A DNA stretch of 64,000 bases from Azophilus sp965220425 (GCA_965220425.1 OZ244830.1:4774001-4838000); one strand, 5' to 3'; positions 1 through 9,118 are shown, counted from the stretch's first letter. Numbers and translations: made by a program. The notes: generated from the letters alone by a model not told the origin.

Positions 1-387
1 CGCGGCGCCGTCGACGAGCCGGGAGCCGATCTGTGCCAGCTTGCCGCCGATGTTGGCGGCGGCCGCGTAGTGGAGCAGCGTCTCTTCCCCTTGCGCGGCA
101 AGCGTCACTGCCGCGGACCCCTTGGCGAATCCCGCGGGGCCACCCCTGACGGCAACGTTGATCGTATAACTTTCGGGGGGATTGATGTCGGTGAGATCCA
201 GGGCCGCATCGAAAGTTGCCCGCACCGGACCCACCCTGGCCCTGACCACGGCAGCGAAACCGCCGTCGGCGCGCCTTTTCATGGTTTGGCAACCGTCGAT
301 GCACCGCTTCAGCGTGTCCGGGTCGTTCAGCGCGCGCCAAACGTCGGCGCGCTCGGCTGGAATGCGGTACTCGCCGGATTGATCCAC
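1..387 (-). CDS. CoxG-like SRPBCC family protein, C-terminus off the window
   Basis: Partial gene: 129 codons are visible and the 3' end lies beyond base 1. The translation starts MDQSGEYRIPAERADVWRAL and continues with LNDPDTLKRCIDGC, which is the N-terminal pattern of the carbon monoxide dehydrogenase subunit G (CoxG) family within the SRPBCC/START fold. Later segments GPVRATFDAALDL and GGPAGFAKGSAAVTL fit the same beta-strand layout. The GTG start is chosen because an AGGGGGAAGG ribosome-binding sequence lies just upstream. CoxG proteins help recruit or assemble molybdenum hydroxylases, but many family members have no known partner and no coxLMS gene is visible here, so the role is open. 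Confidence 0.75.
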   Translation of the reverse strand, partial: MDQSGEYRIPAERADVWRALNDPDTLKRCIDGCQTMKRRADGGFAAVVRARVGPVRATFDAALDLTDINPPESYTINVAVRGGPAGFAKGSAAVTLAAQGEETLLHYAAAANIGGKLAQIGSRLVDGAA

Positions 388-569
388 GCCTTCCCCCTGT
401 CGGTCGCCCGAACCAAAGTACAACCCGGAGCCCGAGGTTTCAACCGGATAATGGCCCGCATCGCGCCTCAATCCCCCAGGGCCGGGCCGTCCCACCGCTC
501 CAGGACGGCGATTTCCTCGACCGGTCTGCGCTTGAGCCGGGCGAGTTGCTTGACCGGCCGCCGGAGACC

Positions 570-1415
570 CTACATCCAGATCCCCAGCACCGCCATGCTG
601 CCCAGCCCGGCGATCACCAGCAGGAACTTGAGGAAGCGGTCCGTATCCCGCACCGGCATGGCGACATCGCCCTCGCCCATCAGTGCGCTGCTCACGAAGC
701 GCGCGACCCGGTCGTCGAACCGCGACATCTCGGCGTCGATGACATCCAGAATCGCGACGTATATGAAGGTTCCCGCGGCCAGAGCGTTGAAACTGCCCTC
801 GATGACCGTGGCGGCCCGGCCTTCGAGCATGTTCGAGGCGACCGTACCGAGCAGGATTCCCAACGGCGTCATCAGCACGAAGACCGTCAGAAGCACCCGG
901 AGACGTGCCTTGTCGGCGCCGGCGGAATGTGCGCTGACCATGAGAGCGAAGGCAGCCGAGCCCTTGTGGAAAAGAATGCCCAGCATCACGAGCACGGAAG
1001 CGGCGACCTCGGGCACGAGCCCCAGGGCAATGCCCGCGATGATGGAGTGAATGGACAGCACCACCAGCAGAACCACGGGATAGATCGGCTGACGCGGCCC
1101 GCCGGCCTGTTCCATTCCCGCAGCTCGGGTCGTCTCGAACACGACACGGTCGATCAGCAGCAAAACGCCGACCCCGAGCGCCGCCAGCAGCGCCGCCAGG
1201 GGATAGTCGACGACTTCTTCCAGAGCTTCTCCGGCTTCCGGCAGCAGATGAATGAATCCCGCCCCGAGAAAAATGCCGCCGGCCAGGGAATTGCCGAGTG
1301 ACAGGAACCGGCGGCTGGCATGGCGCCGGGCTGCCAGCAGGGGGATGATGCCTCCCAAGATCCCGACCGCGAGAATCGCCAGGGCGGCGACGATCTTGAT
1401 GGTGAGCAACGACAC
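570..1415 (-). CDS. ZIP family metal cation transporter
   Basis: A 281-residue hydrophobic inner-membrane protein with about eight predicted helices. The ZIP signature histidines are visible: HSIIAGIALG in the middle helix (about residue 122) and HKGSAAFAL in the next (about residue 150). These form the metal site in ZIP zinc/iron permeases. An N-terminal helix carries LGNSLAGGIFLGAGFIHLLP, also typical. The predicted start is GTG with GAGGAAGGGAAACC upstream. ZIP proteins move Zn2+, Fe2+ or Mn2+ into the cytoplasm; the metal cannot be told from sequence. It sits between the transhydrogenase operon and the CoxG-like gene on the same strand without obvious co-function. Confidence 0.85.
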   Translation of the reverse strand: MSLLTIKIVAALAILAVGILGGIIPLLAARRHASRRFLSLGNSLAGGIFLGAGFIHLLPEAGEALEEVVDYPLAALLAALGVGVLLLIDRVVFETTRAAGMEQAGGPRQPIYPVVLLVVLSIHSIIAGIALGLVPEVAASVLVMLGILFHKGSAAFALMVSAHSAGADKARLRVLLTVFVLMTPLGILLGTVASNMLEGRAATVIEGSFNALAAGTFIYVAILDVIDAEMSRFDDRVARFVSSALMGEGDVAMPVRDTDRFLKFLLVIAGLGSMAVLGIWM

Positions 1416-1489
1416 GGTAACGGTTTCCCTTCCTCAAGTCGGCAACGGCACGGTGCTGACGGTCGACATCCGCATCGAGGCGCCCCGCC

Positions 1490-2851
1490 TCAAGCCTTGA
1501 ACTCGCCGATGACGCCGGAAACGGATTCCTTGGCATCGCCGAACAGCATGCGGGTGTTCTCCCCGAAGAAAAGCGGGTTGTCGACGCCGGAGAAACCCGA
1601 CGCCATCGACCGCTTCAGTACGAACACCGTGCGGGCGTGGTCGACATTGACGATCGGCATTCCGTAGATGGGGCTGTTCTCGTCCTCCCGGGCCGCCGGG
1701 TTCACCACGTCGTTGGCGCCGATCACTACCGCCACATCGATGTTGCCGATGCGCGGGTTGATGTCGTCCATCTCGACGAGCTGGTCGTAGGAGACGTTGG
1801 CTTCCGCGAGCAGTACGTTCATATGCCCGGGCATGCGTCCCGCCACCGGGTGTATGGCGAAGGAGACTTCCGCGCCGTTTCTCTCGAGGATGTCGCCCAG
1901 CTCCCGCACCACGTGCTGCGCCTGGGCCACCGCCATCCCGTAGCCGGGCACGAAGGTCACCGAGGAAGCGGCTTCGAGAATCAGGTAGGCGTCTTCCGTA
2001 TTGATCGGCTTCACCTCGCCCTCAACCCTGGTGGCGGTCTTTACCGCGCCGAAGCCGGAGAACAGCACGTTGGCGAGCGACCGGTTCATGGCCTTGCACA
2101 TGATGTTGGTGAGAATGATGCCCGCCGCCCCCACCAGAGACCCGGCGACGATGAGAATGTTGTTGTTGATGGCGAAACCGGCGGCGCAGGCGGCGAGCCC
2201 CGAATAGCAATTCAACAGCGAGATCACCACCGGCATGTCCGCCCCGCCGATGGGCATGACGGCCATGACGCCGAACAGGAAGCTGAGCCCGATGACGGCA
2301 TACAGGTAAGGCGACTGCACGCCGGGTTCCAGGCAGAACAGCACGCCGCAGGACACGAGCGCCCCGAGGATCAGCCCATTGACGAAACGCTGGGCGCCGA
2401 AGACCACGGCGCGGCTGGTCATCGCCTCCGAGAGCTTGCCCCAGGCGACGATGCTGCCGGAGAAGGTCACGCCGCCGATCAGGATGGAGAGCAGGATGGT
2501 GATATCGGTAAAGGTCGTGTTGCCCGCGCCGTAGAGCGCCGACCAGCCCACCAGCAGGCTCGCGACACCGCCGGAGCCGTTGAACAGGGCCACCATCTCG
2601 GGCATCGCCGTCATGGCGATCCGCTGCGCCGCCACGGCGCCGATGACGGCGCCCAGGGCGGCGGCGGCCAGTATCCAGCGGAACTCGAGAATCTCCTGGG
2701 AGAACAGCGTCGCCACCACGGCGATCAGCATGCCGATGGCGGACAGCAGGTTGCCCCGCACGGCGGTGGCCGGCGAGCCGAGCTGCTTCAGCCCGAAGAC
2801 GAAGAGCGCCGCCGCGACGATATACCAGACGTTGATCAGTTCCAGGGTCAC
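1490..2851 (-). CDS. pntB: NAD(P) transhydrogenase subunit beta
   Basis: A 453-residue beta subunit of the proton-translocating transhydrogenase, which transfers hydride from NADH to NADP+ using the proton gradient. The N-terminal half (about 1-260) is a bundle of membrane helices (domain II). The C-terminal part (about 280-453) is the NADP(H)-binding domain III with GYGMAVAQAQ, HPVAGRMPGHMNVLLAEA, GANDVVNPAA and GMPIVNVDHA, all standard for PntB. Its GTG start overlaps the stop of the preceding subunit in a GTGA arrangement, implying translational coupling. It is the last gene of the three-gene transhydrogenase operon. Confidence 0.96.
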   Translation of the reverse strand: MTLELINVWYIVAAALFVFGLKQLGSPATAVRGNLLSAIGMLIAVVATLFSQEILEFRWILAAAALGAVIGAVAAQRIAMTAMPEMVALFNGSGGVASLLVGWSALYGAGNTTFTDITILLSILIGGVTFSGSIVAWGKLSEAMTSRAVVFGAQRFVNGLILGALVSCGVLFCLEPGVQSPYLYAVIGLSFLFGVMAVMPIGGADMPVVISLLNCYSGLAACAAGFAINNNILIVAGSLVGAAGIILTNIMCKAMNRSLANVLFSGFGAVKTATRVEGEVKPINTEDAYLILEAASSVTFVPGYGMAVAQAQHVVRELGDILERNGAEVSFAIHPVAGRMPGHMNVLLAEANVSYDQLVEMDDINPRIGNIDVAVVIGANDVVNPAAREDENSPIYGMPIVNVDHARTVFVLKRSMASGFSGVDNPLFFGENTRMLFGDAKESVSGVIGEFKA

Positions 2852-3153
2852 GACGCTGCTCCCGGCCGGCCCTTGTCGTCTTTCTTTCGAAACATCCCCA
2901 GCATGCGGTTGGTGACCAGGTAGCCGCCGACCACGTTTACCGTTGCGAAGACGACGGCGAGCGCCCCGAGCCAGGTCGCCACCGGCGCGAGGCCCGCCCC
3001 GGCCGAGATCAGCGCGCCGACGACGGTGATGCCGGAAATGGCGTTGGCTCCCGACATCAACGGCGTGTGCAACGTCGACGGCACCTTCGAGATGAGCTCG
3101 AAGCCCAGAAAGATGGACAACACCAATACAAAGGCGAGAAATACGGCTTCCAT
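2848..3153 (-). CDS. pntAB: NAD(P) transhydrogenase subunit alpha part 2
   Basis: A 101-residue membrane protein equal to the membrane-spanning tail of PntA when that subunit is encoded by two genes. It has about three helices and contains HTPLMSGANAISGITVVGAL, the conserved loop-helix of this subunit. It starts 11 bases after the alpha part 1 gene, with GGAGG upstream, and overlaps pntB by four bases. The split alpha arrangement is common in Alphaproteobacteria and several gammaproteobacterial lineages. Confidence 0.95.
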   Translation of the reverse strand: MEAVFLAFVLVLSIFLGFELISKVPSTLHTPLMSGANAISGITVVGALISAGAGLAPVATWLGALAVVFATVNVVGGYLVTNRMLGMFRKKDDKGRPGAAS

Positions 3154-3164
3154 GTCAACCTCCG

Positions 3165-4292
3165 TCAGATGTTCGCAATGGTCTCGTTGACGATCCCGCC
3201 GTTACGTGCGATCACGCAGCCGGCGGCGATCTCGTCCTCCGGGTCGAGATTCAGGGTCTTGCCCTCTCCGTCCCAGAACTCCTCCAGCAGGTTGACCAGG
3301 TTGGCCGAGTACATGTCGCTCGCGTGCCGGGACACCGCGGAGGGCAGATTGCCGAGCCCGACGATCTTGACGCCGCCCACATCGACCACCTCGTCAAGGA
3401 CCGAGCCCTCGACGTTGCCGCCGCTCTCCACCGCCATGTCCACGACCACGCTGCCGGGCTGCATCGCCTCGACCATGTCCGTGGTGACGATGCGCGGCGC
3501 CGGCCGGCCGAAAACCTGGGCCGTGGTGATGACCACATCGGATTGGGCGATCACCCGTTTCTGGCCCGCTTTCTGCAACTCCAGTTGTTCCGGCGTCAGC
3601 GCCCTGGCGTAACCCTGCCCGGTCTGGCCGATCTCGCCGAGGTCGATCTCGACGAATCTGGCGCCGAGCGACCGCACCTGCTCGGCGACCACCGGGCGCG
3701 TATCGAAGGCTTCCACCCGGGCGCCGAGCCGTTTGGCCGTAGCGATGGCCTGCAATCCGGCTACGCCCGCGCCGATGACGAATACCCGGGATGGGGCGAT
3801 GGTACCGGCCGGCGTCATCATCATCGGAAAGATCTTGCGGCTGTAACAGGCCGCCTGCAGGACGGTCACGTAGCCGGCCAGGTTGGCCTGGGACGACAGC
3901 GCATCCATCTTCTGGGCCCTGGTGGTGCGCGGGATCATCTCCATGGAAACGAGCGTGACGCCCTGGGCCGCCAGGGACTCCACCAGCGGCTTCTCGCTGA
4001 ACGGATCGAGAAAGCCGATGTGGACGCAACCGGACTTGAGCAGAGCGGTCTCCGCGGGGTCCGGCTTGCGCACCCTGAGTACGATATCCGCTTCACCGAG
4101 CAGCGCCGCCCGGTCACCACGCACCATCGCCCCCGCCGCTTCGTACTCATCGTCCGGATAGCCGGCAGCGGCGCCGGCGCCCGCCTCCACGGCGATCTCG
4201 AACCCCGCCGCGACCAGCTTCTTCACACCGGCGGGCACCAGTGCCGCGCGCAGTTCGCCGGGCCCGGTTTCCTTAGGCGTCGCAATCAGCAT
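3165..4292 (-). CDS. pntAA: NAD(P) transhydrogenase subunit alpha part 1
   Basis: A 375-residue NAD(H)-binding domain I of transhydrogenase, related to alanine dehydrogenase. The conserved loop RAQKMDALSSQANLAGY (about residue 125) and the Rossmann motif GAGVAGLQAIATAKRLGA (about residue 174) are present, as is GLGNLPSAVSRHAS near the end. The ATG start has GGGGAA just upstream. A GC-rich hairpin (about 4308-4327) lies in the 5' leader, without the U-tract needed for an intrinsic terminator. First gene of the pntAA-pntAB-pntB operon. The complex balances NADH and NADPH pools in the inner membrane. Confidence 0.96.
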   Translation of the reverse strand: MLIATPKETGPGELRAALVPAGVKKLVAAGFEIAVEAGAGAAAGYPDDEYEAAGAMVRGDRAALLGEADIVLRVRKPDPAETALLKSGCVHIGFLDPFSEKPLVESLAAQGVTLVSMEMIPRTTRAQKMDALSSQANLAGYVTVLQAACYSRKIFPMMMTPAGTIAPSRVFVIGAGVAGLQAIATAKRLGARVEAFDTRPVVAEQVRSLGARFVEIDLGEIGQTGQGYARALTPEQLELQKAGQKRVIAQSDVVITTAQVFGRPAPRIVTTDMVEAMQPGSVVVDMAVESGGNVEGSVLDEVVDVGGVKIVGLGNLPSAVSRHASDMYSANLVNLLEEFWDGEGKTLNLDPEDEIAAGCVIARNGGIVNETIANI

Positions 4293-4385
4293 GAATTTCC
4301 CCAGTGGTCTCCGGCGGCCGGCCGGAGGGCGAAAGCGGGGACTTTACTAGACGGCACCGCGAAAGCAAGCAATCGGGCACGCCGC

Positions 4386-5408
4386 TCAACGCTGCACTCG
4401 CGCCGAGCCTTCGCCACTCAACAGCGCTTCGATTTCCGCCACGCCGGTACGGTGGAAATCGCCGGGGATGGCGTGATTGAGACAGCCCGCGGCGACCGCG
4501 AACTCAAGGGCCGCTTGCGGCGGCGCAGCGCCGATCAGGCGGTAAAGCAACCCGGCGGTGAAGGCATCGCCGGTGCCGATGCGGTCGGCGATGTGGCGGA
4601 TGTCGTAGTATCGCGCGCGATGGAATCCGGACCGCGAGCGCAGGCAACCGGACCAGCCGTTGCTGTTGGCGCCGCGTACATCCCGCCAGGTGCCCGCCAC
4701 CAGCGAGAGGTTTGGATAAGCCGACATCGCCTCGCCGCTCACCGTCTCGAAGAGCTTCCCGTAGTCGCCGGCAACCAACGGCTCCGCGACGATATCGAAC
4801 ATCTCACGGAAGTCGTCCGCGCCGGCGACCAGCACATCGACGCCCTTGACGATCTCCTTCATGACGGACGCGGGCGAGGCGCCGTAGTTCCAGAGTTTGC
4901 CGCGGTAGTTGGCATCGCAGGAGACCCTGACACCGAGCGCCCGGGCGCGCTCGACCGCCGCCCGGGTCGCCTCCGCCGCCGCTTCGCTGAGCGCCGGCGT
5001 GATGCCGGTGATGTGCAGCCATCGGGCGCCGGCCAGTATGGCGGTCCAGTCAAGGTCGCCGGGCTGAACCGTCGCCAGCGCCGAACCCGTGCGGTCGTAT
5101 GTCACCTTCGTGCCGAGATAACCGGAGCCGGTCTCGACATAGTAGATGCCCATCCGTGCCCCGCGCCGGCAAACGCCATCCGTGCCGACGCCGAATCCGT
5201 GCAGTGCCGCGACAGTGGCATCGCCAAGGGGGTTTTCCGGCAGGGCGGTCGCCACGGCCACATCGATGCCGAATCCCGCGAGCGCCACCGCCACATTGGT
5301 CTCCGCCCCGCCGAGCGCCGCATCGAACCGCGGCGATTGCAGCAGGCGTTCGTGGCCCGGGGCCGTCAGCCGCAACATGATCTCCCCGAAACAAACGACA
5401 TCCGCCAC
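4386..5408 (-). CDS. kdgK: PfkB family sugar kinase, probable 2-dehydro-3-deoxygluconokinase
   Basis: A 340-residue ribokinase-fold kinase. FGEIMLRLTAPG at the N-terminus, GGAETNVAVALAGFG (about residue 33) and the C-terminal catalytic motif RIGTGDAFTAGLLYRL (about residue 270, catalytic Asp in GTGDAF) are diagnostic of PfkB kinases. The sequence CDANYRGKLWNY is characteristic of 2-keto-3-deoxygluconate kinases. The reaction would be phosphorylation of KDG to KDPG, feeding the Entner-Doudoroff route. The GTG start is supported by GGAGGAAATAACC upstream. No KDPG aldolase or uronate gene is adjacent, so the exact substrate is inferred only from motifs. It lies 93 bases upstream of pntAA on the same strand. 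Confidence 0.8.
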   Translation of the reverse strand: MADVVCFGEIMLRLTAPGHERLLQSPRFDAALGGAETNVAVALAGFGIDVAVATALPENPLGDATVAALHGFGVGTDGVCRRGARMGIYYVETGSGYLGTKVTYDRTGSALATVQPGDLDWTAILAGARWLHITGITPALSEAAAEATRAAVERARALGVRVSCDANYRGKLWNYGASPASVMKEIVKGVDVLVAGADDFREMFDIVAEPLVAGDYGKLFETVSGEAMSAYPNLSLVAGTWRDVRGANSNGWSGCLRSRSGFHRARYYDIRHIADRIGTGDAFTAGLLYRLIGAAPPQAALEFAVAAGCLNHAIPGDFHRTGVAEIEALLSGEGSARVQR

Positions 5409-5703
5409 CGGTTATTTCCTCCGCCTGGTCACACGGCGCCCACCGGAGCTGCTCCTCGCCTGCGCCCGACATGCGCCGCCGAAGCTCATTATGCACTGCC
5501 CGCCACGCGTCCGGTGGTGGAGAACCCCGGCTGTTTCGGACCCCGCGGCAACGGCCGGTTCGACCCCCGGCTCCGCGTCGGGTTACAGTGCAGCTACGGA
5601 AACCAGCACGCGAGCCCCGCAAAATTGCGTTGCGAAGACATCGAGACACCGGTGGAGTTCGCGAGACGGACGCGCTTCGGCCCGGTGGATGGAGAACCGG
5701 CAC
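5409..5703. other. intergenic region without recognisable gene
   Basis: About 295 bases between the divergent kdgK-like gene and the family-1 repeat. No reading frame here shows recognisable protein similarity, and I see no tRNA, clear promoter or terminator. It presumably carries the kdgK promoter and may hold decayed sequence. Confidence 0.5.
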
Positions 5704-6057
5704 TAGTGGTCGAACCACCTGGAAATGAGTGGTCAGTGGCCGCCGGAACGTTCCGCGCAAGGCGCGGTCGCGCAGACGTAGGCGACCTACTTCAAGCGGT
5801 CGCAACGCCGCGCGGGGCGTTCCGGCGGCCACCCGCAGGGCGCGCCCACAAGCGCCCATCTGTCTGTGTGCGAGGGGTACCCCCTCGCGCTCCCGGGCTG
5901 AGGGCTCTTTTTCTGCGAGGGGTGCCCCCTCGCGCTCCCCGGCTGACGGCTCCGTTGTCGGCTCTTGACGTATGCCGGATACGTCCGCGAGCCGACGCCG
6001 CGCATCTGGACGCTTGTGGACGCGCTGACCACTCATTTCTAGGTGGTTCGACCACTA
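5704..6057. repeat. family-1 MITE-like element, copy 1 (two cassettes)
   Basis: A 354-bp non-coding element bounded by TA on both sides. The left end reads TAGTGGTCGAACCACCT then GAAATGAGTGGTCA. The right end is its near-perfect inverted complement, TGACCACTCATTTC then AGGTGGTTCGACCACTA. The terminal inverted repeat is about 31 bp. The interior includes a dyad around GCGCCCACAAGCGCCC and CGTCAAGAGCC-type arms, plus two tandem ~41-bp hairpin cassettes. There is no transposase reading frame. The same element occurs at 13079-13339 and, inverted, at 62433-62741. It ends 13 bases before the dctP start, so the TRAP operon must be transcribed from within or across it. Confidence 0.9.
5867..5952. repeat. 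two tandem ~41-bp hairpin cassettes inside family-1 copy 1
   Basis: Two near-identical units (5867-5907 and 5912-5952) each contain a strong hairpin, GCGAGGGG facing CCCCTCGC across a three-base loop, followed by GCTCCCGGGCTGAGGGCTC or a close variant. The same unit appears once in family-1 copy 3 (62538-62578), not at all in copy 2, and once inside an otherwise unrelated family-2 element (35304-35345). It therefore behaves as a separate unit. Confidence 0.85.
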
Positions 6058-6070
6058 GGGAAGGGAACCG

Positions 6071-7198
6071 ATGAGCCGCAGCAAGATCACCAACGCCTCG
6101 GCGGCGTTCGCCGTCGTCATCGCCTTTCTCGCAGGCATGATCGGCAGCCTGGCGCTGCGTCCCGCCGGGGGGCCGCCCGCCGTGGACAGCAGCGCAACCG
6201 CCTCGAACGGCGAAGTGGCGCGGCGCATACACTGGCGCCTGCCCCTGTCGTTTCAAACTACCATGCCGGTGCTGGGGGACAACCCGATCTACGTGACCGA
6301 AGCCCTGCGGGCGGCATCCGGCGGCGCCGTGGACATCCGCCTGTTCGAGCCCGGCGAAGTGGTGCCGGCGTTCGGGATCAGCGAGGCGGTGCGCGACGGC
6401 AAGATCGAAGCCGGTTATACCTGGCTCGGATACGACCAGGGGCGCATTCCTTCCGCGGCATTGCTCGCTGCCGTGCCGTTCGGAATGGAGCCCTGGGAGT
6501 ATGCGGCCTGGTGGTTCGACGCCGGCGGCGAAGAGGTGGGCCAGGCACTGTACGCCAAGCAGAATACGCACATCGTCTTCTGCGGCCTCACGGGCCCCGA
6601 GACCGCCGGCTGGTTCCGGGAGCCGATCAGGAGCCTCGCGGACATGCGGGGCCTGAAGATCCGTTTCGCCGGCATCGGCGGCAAGGTCATCGAGCAGACC
6701 GGCGCCTCGGTCACCATGCTGCCCGGCGGGGAGATCTTCCAGGCGCTGGAGAAGGGCGCCATTGACGCGACCGAATACGCCCTGCCCATCGTCGACCAGG
6801 CGCTCGGCTTCAACCGGGTGGCCACCTACAACTACTACCCCGGCTGGCACCAGCCGTCCACCGCTTCCCACATGGTCGTCAACATGGATGTCTGGCATGC
6901 CACGTCCCCCGCCGACCGGACGCTCATCGAAACCGCATGCACCGCCGGCGTGCTGCGCAACCTGGCGCGTAGCGAGGCGCTGCAGGGAGCGGTGATCGCC
7001 GGCTTCCCCGACGTCGGCGTCAGCGCGGAAACGCTGCCCGATGAACTGCTGCGCGAACTGCAACGCATCTCGGAGAGCGTCCTGGAAGAGGAAGCGGCCA
7101 GGGACCCCGACTTCGCCGCCATTCTGGCCTCGCAGAACGCATTCCGCGCAGACTATGCGCACTGGAAGGCGCGGGCCTACCTGCCGAGAGATTTCTGA
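6071..7198 (+). CDS. dctP: TRAP transporter solute-binding protein (DctP family)
   Basis: A 375-residue extracytoplasmic binding protein of a tripartite ATP-independent periplasmic transporter. An N-terminal hydrophobic segment (about residues 10-32) serves as signal peptide or anchor. The core has MRGLKIRFAGIGGKVIEQTG (about residue 195), GGEIFQALEKGAIDATEYALP (about 218-238), and NYYPGWHQPS (about 257). The last motif is characteristic of the TakP-like branch that binds 2-oxo acids or other carboxylates. It overlaps the next gene by one base (TGATG). The SD-like GGGAAGGGAACC sits between the end of a family-1 repeat and the ATG. Substrate is inferred only at the level of an organic anion. 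Confidence 0.9.
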   Translation: MSRSKITNASAAFAVVIAFLAGMIGSLALRPAGGPPAVDSSATASNGEVARRIHWRLPLSFQTTMPVLGDNPIYVTEALRAASGGAVDIRLFEPGEVVPAFGISEAVRDGKIEAGYTWLGYDQGRIPSAALLAAVPFGMEPWEYAAWWFDAGGEEVGQALYAKQNTHIVFCGLTGPETAGWFREPIRSLADMRGLKIRFAGIGGKVIEQTGASVTMLPGGEIFQALEKGAIDATEYALPIVDQALGFNRVATYNYYPGWHQPSTASHMVVNMDVWHATSPADRTLIETACTAGVLRNLARSEALQGAVIAGFPDVGVSAETLPDELLRELQRISESVLEEEAARDPDFAAILASQNAFRADYAHWKARAYLPRDF

Positions 7199-7782
7199 TG
7201 GCCGAACCGGCAGCCGCCGATCCGGCGGGTTCCGCATTCGCACTGAATCTGCCCGAGACGCGCCTGTCGCGGGCGATCGACCCCTGGCTGGTCAGAGTCG
7301 GCCACTGGTCGTCCTGGCTGTGGCTCGCGCTCGTCGCCATCATCGTCGTCAACGTCGTCCTTCGCTACGCCTTCGGCGAAGGCCGCATCGAGTTCGAGGA
7401 AATCCAGTGGCACATCTACGCCACCGGATTCCTTCTCGGCCTCGGCTACGCCCTGCAGGCAGACGCGCACATACGGGTCGATGTGCTGCACGAGCGGTTC
7501 TCCCCCACCCTCAAGGCGTGGATGGAGCTCTACGGCCTGACCCTGCTGCTGTTGCCCTTTCTCACCGTGGTGCTGGTCTACAGCCTGCCTTTCGTGCGCG
7601 CCAGTTTCGAACTCGGCGAGGTGTCCGTCTCCCCCGGCGGACTGCCGTACCGGTGGGCAATCAAGGCGATGCTGCCGCTCGGCTTTGCGCTGCTGCTGCT
7701 GGCAGCCGTCTCGCGCCTGACGCGGGTGTGGACCTTCCTCTTCCTCAAACCCGACCCCGGGAATCCCAATGGAGCCGAATGA
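7198..7782 (+). CDS. dctQ: TRAP transporter small permease (DctQ family)
   Basis: A 194-residue inner-membrane protein with four predicted helices. The stretch VVLRYAFGEGRIEFEEIQW resembles the DctQ helix 1-loop-helix 2 region, and ADAHIRVDVLHERFSP is the conserved periplasmic/cytoplasmic junction of this family. It forms the membrane complex with DctM and receives substrate from DctP. It starts inside the dctP stop codon and overlaps dctM by 14 bases, which indicates a coupled operon. Confidence 0.92.
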   Translation: MAEPAAADPAGSAFALNLPETRLSRAIDPWLVRVGHWSSWLWLALVAIIVVNVVLRYAFGEGRIEFEEIQWHIYATGFLLGLGYALQADAHIRVDVLHERFSPTLKAWMELYGLTLLLLPFLTVVLVYSLPFVRASFELGEVSVSPGGLPYRWAIKAMLPLGFALLLLAAVSRLTRVWTFLFLKPDPGNPNGAE

Positions 7783-9118
7783 GACCCTCGCGCTCCTGAT
7801 GTTCCTGAGCTTCATCGGCCTGGTGTTCACCGGGTTTCCCGTGGCATGGATTCTTGGCGGGCTGTCGATCCTGTTCACGGCGCTCGCGATCGTTCTGCAC
7901 GTCGACCTCGACGTGCCCTTCTCCATCGACTGGAACTATGCGTCGCTGGTGGTCGACCGTTCCTGGAACGTGATGGAGAACTGGGTAATGGTCGCGCTGC
8001 CGATGTTCATCTTCATGGGCCTGCTGCTCGACCGTTCCGGCATTGCCCGGGAACTCATGGTCAGCTTCTCGCGACTCTTCGGCGGCGTGCGCGGCGGGCT
8101 CGCGGTTACGGTTACGATCATCGGCGTATTGCTTGCCGCTACCACGGGCATCATCGGCGCTTCCGTTGTGCTGCTGGCGCTGCTCGGGCTGCCGGTGATG
8201 CTGAACCAGGGTTACGACAAGTCGCTGGCCTCGGGAACGGTATGCGCCGTCGGCACCCTCGGCATTCTCATCCCGCCAAGCATCATGCTGGTGCTCATGG
8301 CCGACCGCATGGCCATGAGCGTCGGCGACCTCTTTCTGGGCGCCGTCTTTCCCGGCATCCTGCTCGGCGGCTTGTACGTGGGCTACCTGCTCTCCTACGC
8401 CCTGATACGCCCCGACGCGGCGCCGGCCGGCTCCCGGGAAATCGTGGACTGGCAGGCTATCCGCGCGCTGTTCGCCGCAATTCTGCCGCCGGCGCTGCTG
8501 ATCCTGGCGGTACTCGGCAGCATCTTCTTCGGCCTGGCGACACCGACCGAAGCGGCCGGGGTGGGCGCGGCCGCGGCCCTCTTGCTGGCGCTGGTAAAGC
8601 GGCAGCTCGACCGAGGCGTATTGAAGACCGTTCTGATCGAGACCACCCGCACGACCGCCTTCATATTCGGCGTACTGCTCGGCGCTACGGCGTTCGCCCT
8701 GGTGTTGCGCGGCCTGGGCGGCGACGAGTTGATCGAACGGGCCCTGCTGAACCTGCCGTTCGGCCCGGCGGGCATCGTCATCGCCATACTTTTCTCCACC
8801 TTTCTGCTCGGATTCTTTCTCGACTGGATCGAGCTGACCCTGATCATCCTGCCCCTGGTCTCGCCCGTGGTCGTCAATCTCGGATTCGACCCGGTCTGGT
8901 TCACGGTGCTGTTCGCCGTCTGCCTGCAGACGAGTTTCCTGACCCCGCCCGTGGGTTTCTCCATCTTCTATCTCAAGGGCGTGGCTCCCCCGGAAATCGA
9001 TGTGCGCACCATCTACCGAGGTGTGGCGCCGTTTATCGTGCTGCAACTGATCGGGCTCATCATCATCTTCAACTGGCGGGAACTCGTGACCTGGCTGCCG
9101 GCGCGGGCGTACGGGTAA
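7769..9118 (+). CDS. dctM: TRAP transporter large permease (DctM family)
   Basis: A 449-residue polytopic protein with about twelve helices, the ion-coupled transport subunit. Typical DctM segments are visible: GLLLDRSGIARELM (about residue 84), ATTGIIGASVVLLALLGLPVML (about residues 128-149), GTLGILIPPSIMLVL (about 168) and TPPVGFSIFYLKG near the end. It completes the dctP-dctQ-dctM operon and probably imports a carboxylate by sodium symport. The subfamily resembles the mannitol/chloroaromatic annotation group, which is not a reliable guide to substrate. Confidence 0.93.
   Translation: MEPNETLALLMFLSFIGLVFTGFPVAWILGGLSILFTALAIVLHVDLDVPFSIDWNYASLVVDRSWNVMENWVMVALPMFIFMGLLLDRSGIARELMVSFSRLFGGVRGGLAVTVTIIGVLLAATTGIIGASVVLLALLGLPVMLNQGYDKSLASGTVCAVGTLGILIPPSIMLVLMADRMAMSVGDLFLGAVFPGILLGGLYVGYLLSYALIRPDAAPAGSREIVDWQAIRALFAAILPPALLILAVLGSIFFGLATPTEAAGVGAAAALLLALVKRQLDRGVLKTVLIETTRTTAFIFGVLLGATAFALVLRGLGGDELIERALLNLPFGPAGIVIAILFSTFLLGFFLDWIELTLIILPLVSPVVVNLGFDPVWFTVLFAVCLQTSFLTPPVGFSIFYLKGVAPPEIDVRTIYRGVAPFIVLQLIGLIIIFNWRELVTWLPARAYG

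Noticed and set aside
4308..4327. GC hairpin upstream of pntAA as a terminator
   Set aside because: The stem is strong but no U-tract follows in the leftward direction, and pntAA starts 16 bases later, so it is more likely a leader hairpin.
3324..6074. 916-residue plus-strand open frame across pntAA, kdgK and the MITE
   Set aside because: It spans three well-supported features of the other strand and reads into the repeat.
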